From contig DATJOB010000267.1 in the NCBI GenBank assembly GCA_035507475.1, positions 1 through 6,537 of the forward strand: DNA of 6,537 nt, written 5' to 3'. This stretch comes from DATARH01 sp035507475 (GTDB taxonomy: Bacteria > Pseudomonadota > Alphaproteobacteria > ATCC43930 > CGMCC-115725). This document shows positions 1-5,664 of the stretch, piece by piece (the stretch's first letter is position 1; each line of letters begins with the position of its first letter). Both the position numbers and the translations under genes were made by a program. Under the pieces are notes generated by a model. The model was not told the origin of the DNA. It was given only the letters and a program-made list of their open reading frames with translations, and did no database searches.

Positions 1-83
1 ATGCCGGTCTTGAGGTTGTCGAAAGCCGCTTCGTCTTCGATGACCTGCTAAAGATGCTCACCCTTCGCGCCGCCCATATTTAG
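1..83 (+). CDS. Probable C-terminal end of an upstream gene (partial)
   Basis: Reading from base 3, the plus strand is open for 26 codons and ends in TAG at 81-83. The last residues read ...FVFDDLLKMLTLRAAHI. The composition is protein-like (amphipathic, mixed charge) and about two thirds of codons end in G or C. That is lower than in the genes to the right but still biased. The fragment is too short for me to recognise a family. An alternative is minus-strand coding: one minus frame is open from about base 56 to the left edge, but an in-frame TAG cuts it off from the only nearby ATG (about 77). The 16-codon ATG frame beginning at base 1 has no visible ribosome binding site. Sequence to the left of the window would settle which is real. 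Confidence 0.35.
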   Translation, partial: AGLEVVESRFVFDDLLKMLTLRAAHI

Positions 84-93
84 CGCGTATGGC

Positions 94-119
94 GTCAAGT
101 ATATAATTGCCGGCTTGAC
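94..119. repeat. Inverted repeat GTCAAG-N14-CTTGAC around a TATAAT
   Basis: GTCAAG (94-99) and CTTGAC (114-119) are perfect 6-bp inverted copies. GG at 91-92 can also pair with CC at 120-121 if C93 is bulged. The 14-bp centre contains a perfect plus-strand TATAAT at 102-107. With a 17-bp spacer, the matching -35 position (79-84, TTTAGC) fits the consensus poorly. Possible roles are an operator over a promoter, a stem-loop at the 3' end of the upstream transcript (there is no U-run, so not a classical terminator), or chance. A plus-strand transcript from here would run antisense into the end of the amidohydrolase. Confidence 0.35.
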
Positions 120-244
120 CCGGGGGGCCGCGTCTCCCCGCTCAGAAATCCGAACAAGAAGACGTAGATGGCCGAGTCGGGCCCGGCCCCAGGGACAGGA
201 TGGCCAGGTCAAGTCCGGCCAAGGCGATGCAAACCCGGTTCAAC

Positions 245-274
245 AAAAATGGATGGCGCTCCAGTCCCGGAGCG
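245..274 (-). terminator. Weak candidate terminator of the VOC-amidohydrolase operon
   Basis: Read on the minus strand just after the amidohydrolase stop, CGCTCC (274-269) and GGAGCG (262-257) form a 6-bp stem with a 6-nt loop. A run of five T follows (plus-strand A at 245-249). Seven bases separate stem and T-run, which is more than in a typical intrinsic terminator, and the stem is short. Termination here is therefore possible but not well supported. No better hairpin lies between the stop codon and base 84. Confidence 0.3.
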
Positions 275-290
275 GGTTTCGCGGTGGCGC

Positions 291-1994
291 CTACCCGTGC
301 GCGGCGCGGTAGCGCGCGTTGCGCAGCACCCGGCCCGGCAGGTTGCCGGTATGGCTGCCTTCCTTCATCAGCATGCGGCCGTTGACAAAAGTCGCGTAGA
401 TGCCCGCCGCCGGCTCCTTGAAGCGCCAGCCGCCGGCCGGGAAGTCGTGCACGATGAACTCGGGCAGCGGCTTCACCGTGTCGGGGTCGAAGACGGTGAT
501 GTCGGCCGCCATGCCCGGGCGCAGCAGGCCGCGGTCGTAGAGGCCGAAGGTCGAGGCCGAATCGAAGGTCAGGCGGCGCACCGCGCGCTCGAGGCTCATC
601 ACCTGCTTCTCGCGCACCCATTCGCCGAGGAGCCGGGTCGAGAACCCGTAGCCGCCGTGGAACTGCACGTGCGCGCCGCCGTCGGAAAGGCCGATCAGAG
701 CATTCGGGTAATTCAAGATCTCGCGCATCGCGTCGAGATCGACGTTGTTCTCGGCCTGCATGAAGACGGTGTCGAGCTCCTCCTCGACCACGAGGTCGAG
801 GAACGCATCGACGATGCCCTTGTCCTGCGCCCGCGCGAGCTCGGCCAGGGTCTTGCCCTTCATCCATCGGTTGCGCGCCAGCTTGGGCTCCTCGACCCAG
901 ATGTAGTCGTACCATTCGCGCGAGATCGTCCCGCCCGGGATCTCGACCTGCCACTCGACCATCTCGTCGTGCAGCTTCTTGCGCACCGCCGGGTCGGCAT
1001 AGGCGCGCAGCTTCTCGTCGTCCGCCGCGAGGAGGATCGGGTGCCAGGTCGGCGAACCGCGGAACACCTGGGTGTTGCGCATCGTGAAGGTCTGCGTCGT
1101 CGTGTTCGGCGAGCAGAGCGGGTAGGCGCGGATGCCCTGTTTCGCGGTCTCGTCGACCCGCGCCATGTGCTTCTGCCACTCGCCGGGGCGGCGCACCGAC
1201 TGGCCGAGATTGTTGTACACGACGGGCCGGCCGGTCGCCTCGGAAAGCCGCGCCATCAGCCCGTCCCGCATCTCGGCCTCGCGGCCGCCGCCCGACTGGA
1301 TGATGCCGGTGCCGAGCTCCTTCAGCACGTCGGCGAGCGCGAAGATCTCCTTCTCGTCGGCCCACAACGCCGGGATGTGGACGCCCTGCGGGTCGTAGTG
1401 CCCGCGATTGCGCGACACCGAGAGGCCGAGCGCACCGGCCTCCATGCCCTCGCGCACCAAATCCTGCATCTGCTTGAGCTCGGCATCGGTGGCGGCGCGC
1501 TCCTGGCAGGCCTCGTCCATCACGTAATAGCGCACCGCGGTGTGGCCGATCAGGTTGCCGACATTGACGCCGAGATGCGCGTCGAGCTTGTCCATGTATT
1601 GCGGCACCGATTCCCAATCGACCTCGATCGTCTCGAGCACCTCCATCGGGATCGCTTCGACATAGGAGAGGAACTCGGCCATCCGCTTCTCCTTGCCCTT
1701 GCGCACCGGGGCGAGGCCGAGCGAACAGTTGCCGATGACAACGCTGGTCGCGCCGTGGTCGCACGAGAACGAGCACAGCGGGTCCCAGGTGACCTGCGCG
1801 TCGTAATGGCAGTGGTTGTCGATAAAGCCCGGCGCGATCGCCTGGCCGCCGGCATCGACCACCTGCGCGGCGGCGCCGGAGAGCTTGCCGATCTCGGCGA
1901 TCCTGCCGTCCTTGACCGCGACGTCGCCGTTGAAGGCGGGCATCCCCGAGCCGTCGATCACCCGCCCGTTCTTGATCAGGACGTCATACGCCAT
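291..1994 (-). CDS. D-aminoacylase-like amidohydrolase (N-acyl-D-amino-acid deacylase superfamily)
   Basis: 567 aa, last gene of the minus-strand operon. The start is the ATG at 1994, with GGGAGG eight bases upstream; the frame stays open further upstream only as a shadow of the preceding VOC gene. Family features: N-terminal beta-sandwich with KNGRVIDGSG (8-17), AxPGFIDNHCHYD (54-65) giving the first metal pair His61 and His63, GNCSLGLAP (88-96) with the bridging Cys90, GHTAVR (150-155), and LSDGGAH (436-442) with the catalytic Asp438. The C-terminal part has the usual LRPGMAADITVFDP (492-504). It is longer than typical D-aminoacylases (about 480 aa), with extra sequence around 325-405. Where the family has the metal ligands H220 and H250 (Alcaligenes numbering), this protein reads GIIQSGGGRE (230-239) and VVYNNLGQS (258-266), with no histidine. 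The family hydrolyses N-acyl-D-amino acids or related amides using zinc in the cytoplasm. The substrate here cannot be told, and with altered ligands the reaction may differ. Confidence 0.9.
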   Translation of the reverse strand: MAYDVLIKNGRVIDGSGMPAFNGDVAVKDGRIAEIGKLSGAAAQVVDAGGQAIAPGFIDNHCHYDAQVTWDPLCSFSCDHGATSVVIGNCSLGLAPVRKGKEKRMAEFLSYVEAIPMEVLETIEVDWESVPQYMDKLDAHLGVNVGNLIGHTAVRYYVMDEACQERAATDAELKQMQDLVREGMEAGALGLSVSRNRGHYDPQGVHIPALWADEKEIFALADVLKELGTGIIQSGGGREAEMRDGLMARLSEATGRPVVYNNLGQSVRRPGEWQKHMARVDETAKQGIRAYPLCSPNTTTQTFTMRNTQVFRGSPTWHPILLAADDEKLRAYADPAVRKKLHDEMVEWQVEIPGGTISREWYDYIWVEEPKLARNRWMKGKTLAELARAQDKGIVDAFLDLVVEEELDTVFMQAENNVDLDAMREILNYPNALIGLSDGGAHVQFHGGYGFSTRLLGEWVREKQVMSLERAVRRLTFDSASTFGLYDRGLLRPGMAADITVFDPDTVKPLPEFIVHDFPAGGWRFKEPAAGIYATFVNGRMLMKEGSHTGNLPGRVLRNARYRAAHG

Positions 1995-2053
1995 CGGCTT
2001 CCTCCCAGTGCAACGTTCAACGGCCGATCGTGAGCATGGCTGACGGCCGATGG
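1995..2053. repeat. 9-bp direct repeat in the VOC-amidohydrolase spacer
   Basis: ACGGCCGAT occurs at 2020-2028 and 2043-2051, 23 bp start to start. Each copy contains the palindrome CGGCCG. The 59-bp spacer also holds the amidohydrolase ribosome binding site (plus-strand CCTCCC at 2001-2006). The near two-turn spacing could suit a DNA-binding protein, but such a repeat can arise by chance in this base composition. No internal promoter stands out. Confidence 0.3.
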
Positions 2054-2623
2054 CTACTCGGCAGCCGCGCCTTCCGGCTTTGCGCCGAAGCTCGGCGCGT
2101 TCTCGAGGTCGTCGACCAGCGCCTCCGGCCCGTCGGTCGGCAGCGGCTCGAAATAGTTGATCCCGGCGTCGATGTCGCCTTCCCACATCCGGCGCGGCAA
2201 TTCGTAGAGCAGCTCGACGCCGTAGCCGTTCGGGTCGCTGATATAGACGCTGTGGGTCACGCCGTGATTGACCCGCATGTTGAACTTGACGCCTTTCGCC
2301 TGCAGCTCGGCGAGCTTCTCGACAAAGGCCTCGCGGCTCGGCATCGCGATCGCCACATGGTTGATCGCCACCGGCCGGTCGAAGAGCCCCCATTCGGCGG
2401 GCGGCGGCAGGTTCGGGTTCTCGACCAGCGCCACGTCGTGATGCGTGTACTGGCCGTCATGGTCGCCGCTGTAGAACTGCATCCGCGGCGCGTTCTCCAT
2501 GCCCGGCCGCCGGCGCAGCGCGCCGACCTGCTTCAGCCCGACGATCTCGGTCCAGAATTTATGCGACGCGTCGATGTCGCGGACATTGAGCACGACATGG
2601 TTGATGCCGATCGGTGCCGCCAT
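2054..2623 (-). CDS. VOC-family protein, extradiol-dioxygenase-like (second paralogue)
   Basis: 189 aa, middle gene of the operon: 20 bp after the first VOC gene and 59 bp before the amidohydrolase. The start is the ATG at 2623, with GGAGG seven bases upstream. Two beta-alpha-beta-beta-beta modules are visible, at about 6-68 and 85-141. Likely metal ligands are His9 (INHVV), His89 (INHVA) and Glu137 in DPNGYGVELLYE (130-141), the 2-His-1-Glu arrangement of type I extradiol dioxygenases. HHDVAL (61-66) ends module 1 and resembles the HHxxA segment holding the acid/base histidine in BphC-type enzymes. This makes metal-dependent ring cleavage a reasonable guess. The VOC fold also covers glyoxalases, epimerases and resistance proteins, so the substrate is open. 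By eye it is about 60% identical to its neighbour over about 180 residues. It lacks a signal peptide and is presumably cytoplasmic. Confidence 0.9.
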   Translation of the reverse strand: MAAPIGINHVVLNVRDIDASHKFWTEIVGLKQVGALRRRPGMENAPRMQFYSGDHDGQYTHHDVALVENPNLPPPAEWGLFDRPVAINHVAIAMPSREAFVEKLAELQAKGVKFNMRVNHGVTHSVYISDPNGYGVELLYELPRRMWEGDIDAGINYFEPLPTDGPEALVDDLENAPSFGAKPEGAAAE

Positions 2624-2643
2624 TTTCGCCTCCGTTGGTTCGT

Positions 2644-3246
2644 CTATTCCGCCGCTTGGGTCTGCTTCGCACCGAAGCTCGGCGCCTTGTCGATCTCGTC
2701 GACGAGCGCCGCGGCGCCCTCGGTCGGCAGGTTCTCGGCCCAGTTGAGCGCGGCGTCGATGTCGCCCTCCCACATGTCGCGCGGCAATTCGTAGAGCAGC
2801 TCGACGCCGTAGCCGTTGGGGTCGCTGATGTAGAGGCTGCGCGTCATGCCGTGGTTGACCCGCCGCTCGAACTTGACGCCGCGGCTCTGCAGAAAGCCGA
2901 GCTGGCGCAGCCATGCCTCGCGCCCCGGCAGCGTGATCGCGATGTGGTTGACCGCGACCGGCAGCCCGAACATCTGCCACTCCTTCGGCCGCGGCGGCAG
3001 CGCCTTGTTCTCGACCAGCGCGATGTCGTGATGGTTGAGCTTGCCGTCGTGGTCGGCGCTGTAGAAGCGCATCACCGGGCGCGGCCGCTCGGGCGTGCCG
3101 GGCTTCAATCGGCCGACCTCCTTCATGCCGACGATCTCGGTCCAGAACCGATGCGATTCCTCGATGTCGCGCACGTTGAGCACGAGGTGGTTGACCCCGA
3201 CCGGGGTCACCGCGCGCTCCGGCGCGGGTGAATTCTGCTCTGTCAT
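2644..3246 (-). CDS. VOC-family protein, extradiol-dioxygenase-like (first paralogue)
   Basis: 200 aa, first gene of the minus-strand operon. The start is the ATG at 3246, with GAGG eight bases upstream; that GAGG belongs to the last ATGAGG of the 15-bp repeat tract. About 15 polar, proline-containing residues precede the first module, which the paralogue lacks. Module 1 spans about 16-79 and module 2 about 97-153. Likely metal ligands are His20 (VNHLV), His101 (VNHIA) and Glu149 (DPNGYGVELLYE, 142-153). HHDIAL (72-77) matches the position of the acid/base histidine in extradiol dioxygenases. After the fold, both paralogues share a tail with MWEGDIDA and APSFGAK. The frame extends upstream of 3246 through the repeats, but those codons read as a low-complexity shadow and the ribosome binding site supports this start. 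Function: probably a metal-dependent oxygenase or another VOC enzyme. Whether it pairs with the second paralogue is unknown. Confidence 0.9.
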   Translation of the reverse strand: MTEQNSPAPERAVTPVGVNHLVLNVRDIEESHRFWTEIVGMKEVGRLKPGTPERPRPVMRFYSADHDGKLNHHDIALVENKALPPRPKEWQMFGLPVAVNHIAITLPGREAWLRQLGFLQSRGVKFERRVNHGMTRSLYISDPNGYGVELLYELPRDMWEGDIDAALNWAENLPTEGAAALVDEIDKAPSFGAKQTQAAE

Positions 3247-3290
3247 CGCTCGAGCCTCATAAAAGCTGGCCTCATAAAAGCTGGCCTCAT
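3243..3290 (-). CDS. Possible 15-codon leader ORF overlapping the first VOC gene
   Basis: On the minus strand an ATG at 3290 opens a 15-residue frame, MRPAFMRPAFMRLER. It ends at a TGA (3245-3243) that overlaps the ATG of the VOC gene as ATGA, the arrangement typical of translational coupling. The frame is made of the 15-bp repeats, so in-frame starts recur at 3275 and 3260. Each start has a GAGG nine bases upstream, supplied by the neighbouring repeat or by the partial copy. No regulatory codon run such as stacked Trp, His or Leu is present. Whether it is translated cannot be decided from sequence. Confidence 0.25.
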   Translation of the reverse strand: MRPAFMRPAFMRLER

Positions 3291-3303
3291 AAAAGCTGGC
3301 CTC
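3254..3303. repeat. Three perfect 15-bp tandem repeats plus a partial copy
   Basis: CCTCATAAAAGCTGG is repeated without a mismatch at 3255-3269, 3270-3284 and 3285-3299. It is followed by CCTC (3300-3303) and preceded by one matching G (3254). There are no spacers, so it is not a CRISPR array. Read on the minus strand each unit carries ATGAGG followed by CCAGCTTTT. The tract lies between the candidate -10 of the VOC operon and the first VOC start, so it would sit in the 5' untranslated leader. Perfect identity suggests recent expansion by replication slippage, and the copy number may vary between strains. Confidence 0.95.
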
Positions 3304-3314
3304 GGGTTGCCGCG

Positions 3315-3323
3315 AGTGTAGCA
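3315..3323 (-). promoter_or_regulatory. Candidate extended -10 promoter of the VOC operon
   Basis: The minus strand reads TGC-TACACT (3323-3315). This is an extended -10 (TGn) with four of six matches to TATAAT. No convincing -35 lies 16-18 bp further upstream. Transcription would begin near 3308 and produce a leader of about 60 nt that contains the whole repeat tract. The call rests on position and the TGn motif only. Confidence 0.3.
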
Positions 3324-3331
3324 GAAAGCGG

Positions 3332-3363
3332 CGGCGAGACCACGCCGCGCCGGTCGCTCGCCG
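3332..3363. repeat. 7-bp inverted repeat upstream of the VOC operon -10
   Basis: CGGCGAG (3332-3338) and CTCGCCG (3357-3363) are perfect inverted copies separated by 18 bp. They lie just upstream of the candidate VOC operon -10, over its -35 region, in the divergent gap shared with the lactonase. The position would suit a regulator of either unit. A 7-bp match in G/C-rich sequence is weak evidence. Confidence 0.25.
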
Positions 3364-3374
3364 AAGCATCGGGC

Positions 3375-3404
3375 TTGTCGGGCGCCGCCGCTCTCCCGTA
3401 GCCT
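3375..3404 (+). promoter_or_regulatory. Weak candidate promoter for the lactonase gene
   Basis: CTTGTCG places a -35-like TTGTCG at 3375-3380. An 18-bp spacer leads to TAGCCT (3399-3404), which matches the -10 consensus at only three positions. Alphaproteobacterial promoters often have a good TTG-type -35 and a poor -10, so this is possible. It is the best candidate in the 120 bp before the lactonase start. Confidence 0.2.
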
Positions 3405-3428
3405 CGCCGAAAACCGGGGGAGGACGCG

Positions 3429-4577
3429 ATGCAACGACGGCGATTGGCGCGGCGCCAGGTGCTGGCGCTCGGTGCGGGCGGCGCGGCCGGGCTCGGCCTC
3501 GATGCGGCTTTGTTCGGAGGACGGGCGATGGCGAGGGTGCATCCAGCGACCGTGATCTATGTCTCGAACGCCGGCAGCAGGGAGGTTTTCGCGCTGGCGA
3601 TGGACCGCGCCAGCGGCGCGCTCGACCTGATCGAGAAGACGCCGGTGCCGGGCACCGACAAGCCGTCGCCGGCGAGCCTGCCGATGACGACGAGCCGCGA
3701 CCGGCGCTTCCTCTATGCACAGCTGCGCAGCGCGCCCTACCCGGTCGCCAGCTTCGCGATCGACCCGGTGAGCGGCACCCTCGCGCTGCTCGGCACGACG
3801 CCGCTCGTCGACCAGATGGCGTATCTCAACACCGACCGCAGCGGCCGCTATCTGCTCGCCGCCTCCTATGTCGGCGCCAAGCTCGCGATCTACCCGATCG
3901 ACCCGCAGACCGGCATCGTCGACGGCCGCGCGACGCAGATCCTCGACACCAAGCCCAAGGCGCATTGCGTCTATGTCGGGGCCGGCAACAGCATCTACGT
4001 CCCGGTGCTCGGCGGCGACGAGGTGCTCGAGCTGACCTTCAACCCGGCGACCGGCACGGTGTCGGCCAACGGTCCGGGGCTGGTGCGCACCCGCGACAAT
4101 GCCGGGCCGCGCCACTTCACCATCCACCCGAACGGCCGCTGGGCCTACCTCGTCACCGAGACGACCGCGACCGTCGGCACCTATGCGATCGATCCGTCGA
4201 GCGGGCAGCTCGGCGAAGTGGCCTTCGTCGACACCGGCGACTGGAACGGCAAGGACAGCGCCGCCGCCTCGGACATCCACGTGACGCCGGACGGCCGGTT
4301 CCTCTACGCCGCGGTGCGCAGCACGAGCACGCTGCACGGCTACCGCATCGACCCCGCGAAAGGCACGCTGACGCCGCTCGGCACGTTCGCGACCGAGAAG
4401 ACCCCGCGCGGCTTCAACATCGACCCGCGTGGCCGCTTCCTCCTGTCGGTCGGGATGGATTCGAACGCGCTGACGGTCCACGCGATCGACGCCGCGAGCG
4501 GGTCGCTCAGCCCGGTCGGCCGCCACGCGATGGGCGTCCAGCCGAACTGGGTCGAGATTGTCGACCTGCGGGCCTGA
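3429..4577 (+). CDS. Tat-exported lactonase-family seven-bladed beta-propeller protein
   Basis: 382 aa. The start ATG has GGGGGAGG just upstream. The N-terminus is a twin-arginine signal: ARRQVLAL (7-14), a hydrophobic stretch to about 29, then Ala33-Met34-Ala35 as a likely cleavage site, so the mature protein is probably periplasmic. The rest is repeated propeller blades with the recurring pattern IDP-x-[ST]-G-x-[LIV] (for example 111-118, 157-163, 204-211) and DGRF/NGRW turns. KAHCVYV (177-183) and GPRHFTIHPNGRWAYLVTE (226-244) are hallmark segments of the 6-phosphogluconolactonase (YbhE-type)/3-carboxymuconate cyclase family (COG2706). Cytoplasmic members hydrolyse 6-phosphogluconolactone and a fungal relative lactonises carboxymuconate. 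An exported copy is unlikely to be the pentose-phosphate enzyme. Divergent from the VOC operon, it could act on a lactone or dicarboxylate linked to that pathway, which is inference. A non-catalytic binding propeller is an alternative. Confidence 0.88.
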   Translation: MQRRRLARRQVLALGAGGAAGLGLDAALFGGRAMARVHPATVIYVSNAGSREVFALAMDRASGALDLIEKTPVPGTDKPSPASLPMTTSRDRRFLYAQLRSAPYPVASFAIDPVSGTLALLGTTPLVDQMAYLNTDRSGRYLLAASYVGAKLAIYPIDPQTGIVDGRATQILDTKPKAHCVYVGAGNSIYVPVLGGDEVLELTFNPATGTVSANGPGLVRTRDNAGPRHFTIHPNGRWAYLVTETTATVGTYAIDPSSGQLGEVAFVDTGDWNGKDSAAASDIHVTPDGRFLYAAVRSTSTLHGYRIDPAKGTLTPLGTFATEKTPRGFNIDPRGRFLLSVGMDSNALTVHAIDAASGSLSPVGRHAMGVQPNWVEIVDLRA

Positions 4578-4594
4578 CACTCACCTGTCGGAAC

Positions 4595-4613
4595 GGGGCG
4601 GGGCGGGCGCGGG
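4595..4613 (+). other. G-quadruplex motif in the convergent gap
   Basis: Four G-runs on the plus strand (4595-4598, 4600-4603, 4605-4607, 4611-4613) are separated by loops of 1, 1 and 3 bases, which meets the usual G3+N1-7 rule. It fills most of the 36-bp gap between the stop codons of the lactonase and the convergent reductase. It would lie in the lactonase mRNA 3' end. No ordinary hairpin-plus-U terminator is seen in the gap. Confidence 0.6.
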
Positions 4614-5606
4614 TCAGATGAAGACGCCCTTCATCCCGCCCTCGGGATAGCGCGTCCCGGCCGCGGCACCGACCGGAAGGACCTTGGCCACCGCATCGAG
4701 CTCGGCCGGGGTGAGCTCGATGTCCATCGCGCCGAGATTCTCTTCGAGGCGGCTCAAAGATTTGGTGCCCGGGATGGGCAGCACATCCTCGCCCTGCGCC
4801 AGGAGCCAGGCGAGGCAGAGCTGCGCCACGGTGCAGCGCCGGTCGGCGGCGATCGCTTCGAGGCCCTCGACGAAGGCGCGGTTCTTGCCGAAATTGTCGC
4901 CGGCGAAGCGCGGGTGTCGGGCGCGCGTGTCGCCCGGCGCGAGATTGGCGAAGTCGGGCACGACGCCGGCCAGCAGGCTGCGCCCCAGCGGCGCGTACGC
5001 GACGAACGAGATGCCGAGCTCGCGCGTCACCTTGCGGGTCTCGATCGCGACCTCCTGATAGAGCATCGAGAATTCGCTCTGCACCGCGGCGATCGGATGC
5101 ACCTTGTGCGCCGCGGCAATGCGCTCGGGCCGCGCCTCGCAAAGCCCGAGATGGCGGACCTTGCCCTCCTCGACCAGCCGCGCCATCGCGCCCACGGTAT
5201 CCTCGACCGGGACCGCGGGGTCGACGCGGTGCTGGTAGTAGAGGTCGATATGATCGGTGTTGAGGCGCTTGAGGCTCGCTTCGCAGGCCTGCCGCACGTA
5301 TTCGGGCCGGCCGTCGACGCCGTTCTGCCCACCCGGGTTCTGCGTCTGGCCGAATTTCGAGGCGAGTATCACCTTGCCGCGCCGCCCGCCGGCGAGCGCG
5401 CGGCCGAGCAGCGTCTCGTTCTGGCCCCAGCCGTACATGTCCGAGCTGTCGAGGTGGTCGACCCCGCGATCGACCGCCTCCTGGATGAAGCGGATGCCGG
5501 CCGCCTCGTCGCTCGGGCCGTAGACGCCCGAGAGCGACATGCAGCCGAGCCCGATCGGCAATACCGGCGGCCCGTTCTTTCCGATCGTGCGCTTGGTCCT
5601 GCTCAT
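4614..5606 (-). CDS. Aldo/keto reductase
   Basis: 330 aa, the normal family length. The start ATG at 5606 has GGAGGG seven bases upstream. The frame is open further upstream, but that extension would cover the candidate promoter and has no ribosome binding site. Family features: GLGCMSLSG (19-27), DSSDMYGWGQNE (53-64), ASKFG (82-86) and QHRVD (125-129). Together these give the catalytic tetrad Asp53, Tyr58, Lys84 and His126. Near the C-terminus, PIPGTKSLSRLEENL is the NADP(H)-binding stretch. The pattern resembles the YakC/AKR13-type subfamily of soluble NADPH-dependent aldehyde/ketone reductases, which form a TIM barrel. It converges on the lactonase gene and is transcribed alone. The substrate is unknown; a carbonyl product of neighbouring catabolic steps is a guess. 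Confidence 0.93.
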   Translation of the reverse strand: MSRTKRTIGKNGPPVLPIGLGCMSLSGVYGPSDEAAGIRFIQEAVDRGVDHLDSSDMYGWGQNETLLGRALAGGRRGKVILASKFGQTQNPGGQNGVDGRPEYVRQACEASLKRLNTDHIDLYYQHRVDPAVPVEDTVGAMARLVEEGKVRHLGLCEARPERIAAAHKVHPIAAVQSEFSMLYQEVAIETRKVTRELGISFVAYAPLGRSLLAGVVPDFANLAPGDTRARHPRFAGDNFGKNRAFVEGLEAIAADRRCTVAQLCLAWLLAQGEDVLPIPGTKSLSRLEENLGAMDIELTPAELDAVAKVLPVGAAAGTRYPEGGMKGVFI

Positions 5607-5632
5607 CCGCTCCCTCCGTGATCCGCGGCGAC

Positions 5633-5661
5633 ACCATAGCGGCGGCGCGTTTTCGTGACAA
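5633..5661 (-). promoter_or_regulatory. Sigma70-type promoter of the aldo/keto reductase
   Basis: The minus strand reads TTGTCA (5661-5656, five of six matches to TTGACA), a 17-bp spacer, then TATGGT (5638-5633, four of six matches to TATAAT). Initiation would fall near 5626 and leave a leader of about 20 nt containing the GGAGGG ribosome binding site. This is the best promoter in the window. Confidence 0.55.
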
Positions 5662-5664
5662 ACC

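Larger units (their letters stand above)
84..290. other. Non-coding gap between convergent units
   Basis: This 207-bp stretch lies between the probable plus-strand gene end at 83 and the stop of the minus-strand amidohydrolase at 291. No reading frame in it has a convincing start, ribosome binding site or protein-like sequence. It contains an AT-rich island (about 76-110) with a TATAAT and a flanking inverted repeat, a G/C-rich tract at 119-140, and a weak terminator-like hairpin near 245-274. GGTTCAA at 237-243 resembles a tRNA T-loop, but no cloverleaf can be drawn around it. Confidence 0.6.

Noticed and set aside
1..51. 16-codon ORF beginning with the ATG at base 1
   Set aside because: It has no upstream context, a serine-rich translation and a better alternative frame over the same bases.
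200..290. tRNA-like GGTTCAA near 237
   Set aside because: No T-arm pairing, anticodon arm or acceptor stem can be formed around it.
168..2033. 621-codon plus-strand open frame opposite the amidohydrolase
   Set aside because: Antisense shadow of a GC-rich gene. It is rich in Arg, Ala, His and Val with no family motif, while the minus strand carries clear amidohydrolase motifs and a ribosome binding site.
1995..2393. Upstream extension of the amidohydrolase to an earlier start
   Set aside because: The added residues are an out-of-frame reading of the preceding VOC gene. The ATG at 1994 has a strong ribosome binding site and starts the conserved N-terminal strand.
3254..3303. CRISPR array
   Set aside because: The 15-bp repeats are directly adjacent with no spacers and are too short.
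3243..4580. 445-codon minus-strand open frame opposite the lactonase
   Set aside because: Low-complexity Arg/Ala/Val/Asp translation without motifs. The plus strand encodes the lactonase with a Tat signal and propeller repeats. Only its last 15 codons, in the repeat tract, deserve separate mention.
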